Origin: CAYPEK01 sp964409645
Lineage (GTDB): Bacteria > UBP15 > UBA6099
DNA: 14,236 nt
NCBI GenBank assembly: GCA_964409645.1
Contig: CAYPEK010000107.1
Location: 1 to 14,236 of the forward strand
Direction: 5' to 3'
Below the pieces are notes generated by a model, which was not told where the DNA came from, did not search any database, and saw nothing but the letters and a program-made list of their open reading frames with translations. The translations under genes were made by a program, and so were the position numbers. Positions 8,743-14,236 of the stretch are shown in pieces (within the stretch, counting starts at the first letter, position 1; every line of letters starts with the position of its first letter).

Positions 8743-8789
8743 CGATTTCGGCCTGCACTTATGAAAAATGCAGGTTAAAACAAAAAAAT

Positions 8790-8822
8790 AAAAGACGGCC
8801 GATGCGGGGTAGGCCGCCTTTT
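8790..8822. terminator. Bidirectional intrinsic terminator between convergent genes
   Basis: AAAAG-A-CGGCC (8790-8800) pairs with GGCCG-C-CTTTT (8812-8822) across an 11-base loop with a single mismatch. Read on the minus strand, the stem ends in TCTTTTATTTTTTTG, an excellent termination tract for the response-regulator gene whose stop is at 8861. On the plus strand it can also stop readthrough from the mannosidase genes, with a shorter T run. A further short hairpin, CCTGCA/TGCAGG (8752-8774), lies beside it but has no T tract. Nothing else is seen in the 8664-8860 gap. Confidence 0.75.
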
Positions 8823-8860
8823 ATATAAAGGCATATTTGATTGCATTTGTTCCCAAACAA

Positions 8861-9373
8861 TCAAATCTCTTTATCACAGACCTCTGTCATGCTCTCAAAA
8901 TTTGTCGGGAATACGCCGTAATCGCCTTTCCCATTGCATTTATCGCGGTAATGGTCAACGCCACTCGTAAGTTCCTTCTGCCGCAGGGTTTTCCTGACTT
9001 CATTAACTATGTCTTCGACCCCGAACGGTTTTGTTATGTAGCGTTTCGCGCCTGCGATGAAAGCAGAAAGCTTCGTGTGAACGTCGTTTTTTACAGACAC
9101 AATTATCACTGGAATCGCCGATGTCGATGCTTCTCTGCTGAGTTCCTTACAGATGTCTATCCCGTTTTTCCCGGGTAACATAATATCTAAAAGAATCACA
9201 TCCGGTTTATATTCCCTTGCCATCTCAGCGGCCAGCATCCCATCCGCCGCCGAATAAGTGTCATACCCGGCTCCGCTCATAAGACCGCAGAGCAGGTCGT
9301 TCATATCCTGATCGTCCTCTACAATAAGGACGCGTTTTCTGTCGATAATTTTCTCTGCTGTCGCTGTTACCAT
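8861..9373 (-). CDS. Stand-alone response-regulator receiver protein
   Basis: This 170-residue protein is predicted to be a phosphoryl-accepting two-component receiver. Acidic residues E19, D20 and D21 (VEDD), phosphorylation site D63 (LLDIMLPG), S93 in the VSV strand and K115 (ITKPF) give a complete active site in a CheY-like domain of about residues 13-130. After it comes a tail of about 35 residues with two cysteines and no recognisable DNA-binding or enzymatic output domain. No sensor kinase is encoded nearby, so its partner lies elsewhere. The ATG at 9373 is chosen because GAGGTG lies six bases upstream. An in-frame GTG at 9382 sits inside that ribosome site and is less likely. It is transcribed away from the asparagine synthetase gene and toward the mannosidase operon. 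Whether it regulates either is unknown. Confidence 0.88.
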   Translation of the reverse strand: MVTATAEKIIDRKRVLIVEDDQDMNDLLCGLMSGAGYDTYSAADGMLAAEMAREYKPDVILLDIMLPGKNGIDICKELSREASTSAIPVIIVSVKNDVHTKLSAFIAGAKRYITKPFGVEDIVNEVRKTLRQKELTSGVDHYRDKCNGKGDYGVFPTNFESMTEVCDKEI

Positions 9374-9379
9374 TCTCTC

Positions 9380-9385
9380 CACCTC
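9380..9385 (-). promoter_or_regulatory. Shine-Dalgarno of the response-regulator gene
   Basis: GAGGTG on the minus strand, six bases before ATG 9373. It decides against the GTG start at 9382, which overlaps it. Confidence 0.65.
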
Positions 9386-9422
9386 ATTTTCTTTCGAACA
9401 GAAACCTATCCCTTTAATGTTT

Positions 9423-9500
9423 GAACATCCTACGGCGTCAGATGTTCCATTCGAACTTTTTTAATGTCCGTTTTTCAGGTATGCTGAATTAACGAACATC
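9423..9500. repeat. Three GAACATC words in the divergent intergenic region
   Basis: GAACATC occurs at 9423-9429 and 9494-9500, and its reverse complement GATGTTC at 9441-9447. The first two form a perfect 7-base inverted repeat with an 11-base spacer. The first copy also lies in ATGTT-TG-AACAT (9417-9428). This block is directly upstream of the response-regulator gene on the minus strand and could be an operator or leader hairpin. The gap (9374-9674) is otherwise AT-rich and codes for nothing visible. Confidence 0.4.
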
Positions 9501-9544
9501 TGTAATTACTTCTACCCGATTGAATGACAAACTAAACACAATTT

Positions 9545-9560
9545 AAAAAAATATTTTTTT
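9545..9560. repeat. 16-base perfect A/T palindrome
   Basis: AAAAAAATATTTTTTT reads the same on both strands. It lies about midway between the divergent genes. A-tracts of this kind bend DNA and can act as UP elements, but A/T palindromes also arise by chance in such AT-rich sequence. Confidence 0.5.
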
Positions 9561-9614
9561 CGTATTGTGTTAGACCTAAATAATTCTCTTGTTATTTCAT
9601 TTTTTAAGTCAAAA

Positions 9615-9623
9615 TGCGATAAT
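9615..9623 (+). promoter_or_regulatory. Candidate extended -10 promoter for the asparagine synthetase gene
   Basis: TGCGATAAT is a TGn-type extended -10 (hexamer GATAAT, 9618-9623). The matching -35 position (TTTCAT, 9595-9600, spacer 17) is poor, as is common when an extended -10 is present. Transcription would start near 9630, leaving a leader of about 45 bases. Confidence 0.4.
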
Positions 9624-9674
9624 TAGTCAGGGCCTTTTTTGGATTTACAATATTGATATTTTAAAATAATTGCC

Positions 9675-11552
9675 ATGTGCGGTATATGTGGAATTGTCAG
9701 GAGCGCGGAAGGGCCGAATATGTCGGACTCCGTTCGCGCAATGTGCTCCGTGATCGTGCATCGCGGGCCTGACGACGACGGTTTTTTCGCCGATTCTCAC
9801 GCCGCGCTCGGCATGAGACGCCTGTCGATTATCGACCTCTCCGGCGGCAAACAGCCGATGTCGAACGAGGACGGCTCGATACAAGCCGTTTTCAACGGCG
9901 AAATATACAATTTCAGGGAAGTCCGCTCCGCTCTCGAAGCAAAAGGGCATCGATTCCTAACCAATTCGGATACTGAAGTTATCCCACATTTATACGAGGA
10001 ATATGGAGATGATTATGCTTCACATCTGAACGGGATGTTCGGCATAGCGATCTGGGACGCGAAGGCCCGCAAGCTCATACTTACCCGCGACCGGCTAGGC
10101 GTAAAGCCGCTTTATTACGCGGTTTATCCCGACCGGCTCGTGTTCGGGTCGGAAGCGAAAGCGGTGCTGGCCGCGCCGGGTGTCGGCAGGGAGATGGACC
10201 CGTTCGGGCTGGATATGTACATGACTTATGAGTACATCCCGCCGCCCCGGACAATATTTAATGATATTAAGAAACTCGCGCCGGGCGAGCAGCTTGTGTA
10301 TCGCGGCGGGGCCGCGGCGGTGAGGCGCTGGTGGGATTTCCCGTCGGGTCCGCTTCTGGACATTTCCGAGGACGCGGCGGCGGAACAGCTTCGCGAACTG
10401 CTCCGCGACGCGGTCAAAATCAGACTGATCTCGGATGTCCCGCTTGGTGTTTTTCTCAGCGGCGGCGTGGATTCGAGCGCAACGGCGGCTTTCGCGTCGG
10501 AATTTTCACCGCATATAAAAAGTTTTTGCATAGGGTTCGAAGAGCCCGATTTCAACGAGGATTACTACGCGCGCGGGGTGGCGTCCGCGCTTGGCACGGA
10601 CCACCACGAGGAGCGGTTGCCGCTGACGAAGGCGATAGGGCTGCTGCCGGAGATTTTCGACAAGCTCGATGAGCCGCTGTCGGACGGATCGCTCATCCCG
10701 ACGTACATGCTCTGCCGGTTCACGCGGCAACATGTGACGGTGGCATTGAGCGGCGACGGCGGTGACGAGCTTTTCGCGGGGTATCAGACGTATCAGGCGC
10801 ACAAGCTGTTTTCGATATACAGCGGAATGCCGGGTCCATTGCGTTCGGTGGCGGCAGGTGCGATATCGCTCCTGCCATCGACGGAAGGTGTGCGGAATTA
10901 CGGAACGAAGTTGAAAAAGTTTCTCGGCGGTGTCGATTTCGACGTGGCGGCGCGTCAGTTCGTGTGGCTTGCGCCGTTTGCGCCCGGAGAAAAAAAGTCT
11001 TATTTCAGCAGCGATTTTTACTCACAATTGCGCGAACACGATGTGTTCGAGCCGCCGCATACGGCTATTCGGACGTGGCGGACGGGGATGTCGGACGCCG
11101 AGACTGCGATGGCGCTCGACCTGCGCTTTTATCTCGGCGAGAACCTGATGACGAAGGTTGACCGTGCGAGCATGATGAGGTCGCTTGAAGCGCGCACGCC
11201 GTTTCTCGATTACCGGTTTGTCGAATTTGCATCGCGGCTGCCGGAACGATACAAACTGAACGGATGGAAAACGAAATACATATTGAAGAAGGCGGTGGCG
11301 CCGGTGGTGCCGCCGATGGTTCTGAGACGAAAAAAGATGGGATTCAGTGTACCTCTTGCTGAGTGGATCAGAAAGCAGCTCCGGGAGAATTTCATGGACA
11401 CGCTCTCCGAGAGCCGTCTGCGAGCGGACGGCATTTTCGATCCCGCGGCAGTGCGCGCGATACTGAACCGGCATCTCTCCGGCGCGGCGGACGAGCGCAA
11501 GAAGCTCTGGAACTTGTTCGTGTTTCATGAGTGGAAGAGCCGTTGGGGCTGA
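9675..11552 (+). CDS. asnB: Glutamine-dependent asparagine synthetase (AsnB-type amidotransferase)
   Basis: This 625-residue protein is predicted to convert aspartate, ATP and glutamine to asparagine, or to amidate another carboxylate, in the cytoplasm. The start is fixed by chemistry: MCGICG exposes Cys2, the class II glutaminase nucleophile, after removal of Met. Further glutaminase motifs are HRGPDDDG, LSIIDLSGG, FNGEIYN and SDTEV. The synthetase half carries the ATP pyrophosphatase P-loop SGGVDSS (262-268) and GDGGDELFAGY (from 360), so both sites look intact. The length is greater than E. coli AsnB and nearer the Bacillus and exopolysaccharide-cluster relatives, so a biosynthetic role in modifying a surface polymer cannot be excluded. 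No Shine-Dalgarno is visible, since the preceding bases are almost all A and T. The next gene starts 120 bases downstream on the same strand and may be co-transcribed. Confidence 0.93.
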   Translation: MCGICGIVRSAEGPNMSDSVRAMCSVIVHRGPDDDGFFADSHAALGMRRLSIIDLSGGKQPMSNEDGSIQAVFNGEIYNFREVRSALEAKGHRFLTNSDTEVIPHLYEEYGDDYASHLNGMFGIAIWDAKARKLILTRDRLGVKPLYYAVYPDRLVFGSEAKAVLAAPGVGREMDPFGLDMYMTYEYIPPPRTIFNDIKKLAPGEQLVYRGGAAAVRRWWDFPSGPLLDISEDAAAEQLRELLRDAVKIRLISDVPLGVFLSGGVDSSATAAFASEFSPHIKSFCIGFEEPDFNEDYYARGVASALGTDHHEERLPLTKAIGLLPEIFDKLDEPLSDGSLIPTYMLCRFTRQHVTVALSGDGGDELFAGYQTYQAHKLFSIYSGMPGPLRSVAAGAISLLPSTEGVRNYGTKLKKFLGGVDFDVAARQFVWLAPFAPGEKKSYFSSDFYSQLREHDVFEPPHTAIRTWRTGMSDAETAMALDLRFYLGENLMTKVDRASMMRSLEARTPFLDYRFVEFASRLPERYKLNGWKTKYILKKAVAPVVPPMVLRRKKMGFSVPLAEWIRKQLRENFMDTLSESRLRADGIFDPAAVRAILNRHLSGAADERKKLWNLFVFHEWKSRWG

Positions 11553-11672
11553 CAAAAGTATTGATAACCCGGAAATGCCGGTAAAAACCAACAGATTTTG
11601 TTCCTGATTATCATTTAACTGAATGCGGATCATGTACATGAGATTTCATTTCGGATATACTTTTGGCGGCTT

Positions 11673-14132
11673 ATGAGCAGGACGCTTCAATACATAATCT
11701 GCGCGGCGGGCGCGATTGTGCTGCCGCTGATTCTCGTTGCGTTGTATCCGTGGGGCGGCGCGCATCCACGGTACAAAGAGGCGGCGGAATATTTCAGCCC
11801 CATCGAAGAAGCCCCGAACCCGTACCGTAAGATCGAGTGGCTGGACGGCTACTGGGAATTCCGGCTGTCCGGCGGCGGGGATTGGCATAAAGTTGCGGTT
11901 CCGCATGTTTGGAACGCTATTCCGGGACTTGAAAATTACGAAGGCCCGGCGGAATACCGGTTGAGGTTCAAGTTTCCGAAATGGAAAGAGGGCGGCGCGA
12001 TAAGGATCAACTTCGGCGGAGTGTCCGGCCGGTGCGAGGTGTTTTTTAACGGGCATTCGGTGGCTGCGAACGACGATTATTATGAGCCGTTTTCGGCGGA
12101 TGTGACCGGATATGTGGAGCGGAAGGGCGAGAACACGCTTGTTGTGAAGGTGAACAACCGGCCGGCGTCGGGAAGCCCGCCGTATGTGCCCGACGAGAAG
12201 GTGTTCGGTGGGATATATCGAGAAGTATATCTGGAACGTGCGGAGGAGATGCGATTCGAGAATGTGCGGATAGAAGCGCGCCCCTCCGAAAGCTCGACTG
12301 CAACTGTGCGGCTGACCGCGACGGCGACTCTGCCGCCGGGCGAGGGCGTGATGGTGTTCGGGCGGATAAGCAGCCCGGACAGGCAGACAGTGGCCGAGAT
12401 ACAGAGCACGATGGTTGCCGATCAGCAAGGGCTTGCGGAGTTCAGATGGGAAGGCCCGATAAGAAACGCGGAACTATGGGACGTTGGCTCTCCGGCGCTG
12501 TACGGGTTGTCGCTGGTGATGATGTCGTCAACGGGATCGTCAGACGGTATCGAGACATCTTTCGGAATACGGCATCCGGAATGGCGGCGGGACGGATTTT
12601 ATCTGAACGGCAACAGAATGGACATAAAAGGCGTAGTGTTGCGGGAGCAATATCCCGGCTGGGGCCCGCGAGTGACCGCCGCCGCGATCGAGGGTGATTT
12701 TGAAAGAATCAGGCTTGCCGGGTTTAATGCGGTGCGGTTCACGCATCCGCCGCATCAGGCGTTGCTGAAGTACTGTGACCGGCACGGCTATCTCGCATTT
12801 GTGGATTTTCCTCTATGGAAGAAACCCGCTTCGGGCTCGGAAGACCCGTATGCCGCGCTGGACTCGGCGTTCACACGTTTCGCGGAGAGGGACGACCGGC
12901 ACCCGTCGGTCATTGCGCGCGGTCTCGGGAGGGACCTCGACCTCAGGGACGAAGAGCTTGTGCAATGGCTGAAACGCACTTCATATAATCTCTGGAAATA
13001 CGATTCGGGCCGCCTGATATACGCGGCAACGCGCAGTTTCGAGCCGGACTCGCGTGTAAAGGGTGTCGATTTCATTCTGAGCAGTGTTTTTCCGGGCTGG
13101 ACGGACGAGGCCGTTTCGCGATATGTGAAGAGGTTGCAGTCGGACAAGTTTATGTATGGCGAGGCGGGCGATTTCATGGTGAACTACGGAAGCGGCGGTA
13201 CGCCGGGCGACCGGGGCGCTTTCAACCTGAAAGGCACGGAGGCTGCTCAAACGTACAACCTCATAACGTTCGAGAATGCGCTTGCGGGTGTGCCGGGGTC
13301 GGCGGGTGGCTTTGTTGATTCTTTCGCTGATTATGAGGGGCCGCGGGCGGACCCGAGAGGCATTGCCAACATGGTTTACACCGGGCTCCTTACGGCGGAA
13401 CGCGAACCTAAGCTCGCATTCAGCCATTACGTGGGGATTGAGCTTGATGAGGGATGGGCGAAACATTCGCGGCTGCCGTTCAGGTTCCCGGGGGCTGATT
13501 TCTTCGCATTTCTTTTGTTTCTGTTTGCCGGTTTTTTGATATGGAGCGGTTTCAGCAAGATGTGGCCGGCGTACATCGAACCGGACCTTCTGGGGCCGAT
13601 CAGCGATGAAGGCCGTATGATATTGAGAAACTTCCTGTTGTTCGGGCTGCCGATGCTTCTTGCCGCCGGCGCGGCGGTGGCGTTCGCGACGGCGTGTCTG
13701 CTGGATCAGCACCCGATTGATCTCGCACGCGTGCCGATTTCGGCGGCTGCGGCAGCGAACGTCTATCTCAAACCGTTTGCGATGAGGTTGCTGACGCTTA
13801 CCGTTTTGCAGATATCCGCGTTTTTCTTAGGCTCGATTCTTCTTTCATTTATTTACGGACGCGAGCCGCTGGTTCTGCTCGATCTTCTGACGCGCTGCAC
13901 GGCGCTGAGGGCGATGCTGGTGTTGATCCCGTTTTTGCCGGTGAGCCCGTGGATTGTGGCGGCGCTGGCGGTGGGCTGGGAGACATACATGCAGGCCGGT
14001 GTGATATCGAGATCGTACGATGTTAGTGTGGCCTCGGCGATGGGAGTGGTGGCCGGGCTGCATACAGTTGTGCTGTCGATCATGCTCGCGGTCTGCGCGG
14101 CGGTGTTTGGCGGGATAGGCTTTCTTTTATGA
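11673..14132 (+). CDS. Membrane-anchored GH2-like protein with C-terminal polytopic domain
   Basis: This 819-residue protein combines three parts. A single N-terminal hydrophobic helix (about 6-25) has no clear cleavage site. A GH2-type glycosidase region follows (about 50-600): a jelly-roll sugar-binding domain (WLDGYWEF at 56-63, FFNGHSV, VFGGIYREVYLE), an Ig-like domain (about 195-300) and a barrel from about 305 (FYLNGNRMDIKGV, GFNAVRFTHPP). The normal acid/base motif LGNE reads LGRD here (R420, D421). A candidate nucleophile E497 survives in YGEAGD, and GGFVDSFADYEG matches the end of the barrel. Finally there are about five or six transmembrane helices (near 607-627, 653-676, 703-727, 742-778, 785-815), possibly Yip1-like; that resemblance is weak. 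Activity is doubtful, and a glycan sensor or transport-linked role is possible. An in-frame stop at 11616 and no other start codon fix ATG 11673. Confidence 0.82.
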   Translation: MSRTLQYIICAAGAIVLPLILVALYPWGGAHPRYKEAAEYFSPIEEAPNPYRKIEWLDGYWEFRLSGGGDWHKVAVPHVWNAIPGLENYEGPAEYRLRFKFPKWKEGGAIRINFGGVSGRCEVFFNGHSVAANDDYYEPFSADVTGYVERKGENTLVVKVNNRPASGSPPYVPDEKVFGGIYREVYLERAEEMRFENVRIEARPSESSTATVRLTATATLPPGEGVMVFGRISSPDRQTVAEIQSTMVADQQGLAEFRWEGPIRNAELWDVGSPALYGLSLVMMSSTGSSDGIETSFGIRHPEWRRDGFYLNGNRMDIKGVVLREQYPGWGPRVTAAAIEGDFERIRLAGFNAVRFTHPPHQALLKYCDRHGYLAFVDFPLWKKPASGSEDPYAALDSAFTRFAERDDRHPSVIARGLGRDLDLRDEELVQWLKRTSYNLWKYDSGRLIYAATRSFEPDSRVKGVDFILSSVFPGWTDEAVSRYVKRLQSDKFMYGEAGDFMVNYGSGGTPGDRGAFNLKGTEAAQTYNLITFENALAGVPGSAGGFVDSFADYEGPRADPRGIANMVYTGLLTAEREPKLAFSHYVGIELDEGWAKHSRLPFRFPGADFFAFLLFLFAGFLIWSGFSKMWPAYIEPDLLGPISDEGRMILRNFLLFGLPMLLAAGAAVAFATACLLDQHPIDLARVPISAAAAANVYLKPFAMRLLTLTVLQISAFFLGSILLSFIYGREPLVLLDLLTRCTALRAMLVLIPFLPVSPWIVAALAVGWETYMQAGVISRSYDVSVASAMGVVAGLHTVVLSIMLAVCAAVFGGIGFLL

Positions 14133-14133
14133 G

Positions 14134-14160
14134 TTGAAAAGTTAAATTTCAATTATTTTT
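14134..14160 (+). terminator. Weak possible terminator after the GH2-like gene
   Basis: TTGAAA (14134-14139) and TTTCAA (14147-14152) can pair across a 7-base loop and are followed by TTATTTTT. The stem is only six pairs and AT-rich. The remaining bases to the window end are AT-rich and contain no supportable gene. Confidence 0.3.
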
Positions 14161-14236
14161 ATGGGTTTATTATGGGTTGTACCGTTTGTATCTCATCCCT
14201 GATTGTAAAGAGATAGACCAAAAAATTATATTATTA

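Noticed and set aside
9380..9382. GTG start for the response regulator
   Set aside because: The codon overlaps the GAGGTG ribosome site that is correctly spaced for ATG 9373.
9423..9456. LexA/SOS box
   Set aside because: Known boxes need GAAC-N4-GTTC or direct repeats with fixed spacing. Here the pairing is GAACATC-N11-GATGTTC, or GTTC-N5-GAAC in the wrong order.
11631..11640. CATGTACATG palindrome upstream of the GH2-like gene
   Set aside because: It is a single 10-base palindrome with no second copy or promoter geometry to support an operator.

Overview
The window is a bacterial chromosome segment with tight gene packing, moderately GC-rich genes and AT-rich gaps. Most genes have clear Shine-Dalgarno sequences. 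Two of the exported enzymes carry classic Sec signal peptides ending in VLA, and the phosphoesterase has one of the same type, so an uncultured heterotroph, probably with a Gram-negative envelope, is plausible. Nothing here (no rRNA, no phylum-specific marker) fixes the phylum. No mobile element, CRISPR array, tRNA or rRNA was seen.

Region 1 (about 1-8663, plus strand) holds four co-directional genes: a six-helix membrane protein of the DUF6498 type, an exported calcineurin-like metallophosphoesterase, and two tandem exported GH38 alpha-mannosidase-like enzymes. Both mannosidases are 1067 residues long and most resemble the MAN2C1 branch. The last three genes are separated by only 64 and 40 bases and look like one operon. 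Its products would act outside the cytoplasm, so the simplest reading is removal of mannose, perhaps phosphorylated mannose, from an external glycan. The phosphate link is inference.

Region 2 (8664-9674) holds a convergent gap with a strong hairpin terminator, a minus-strand stand-alone response-regulator receiver protein, and an AT-rich divergent gap. That gap contains three copies of a GAACATC word, a 16-base A/T palindrome and an extended -10 promoter candidate.

Region 3 (9675-14236, plus strand) holds a complete glutamine-dependent asparagine synthetase-like protein, apparently lacking a Shine-Dalgarno sequence. It is followed by an unusual 819-residue protein with an N-terminal membrane anchor, an extracytoplasmic GH2-like glycosidase region whose acid/base motif is degenerate, and a C-terminal multi-helix membrane domain. 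That last protein is the most unusual item in the window. The mannosidase operon is the most coherent functional module. No decisive evidence for a wholly new system was found.
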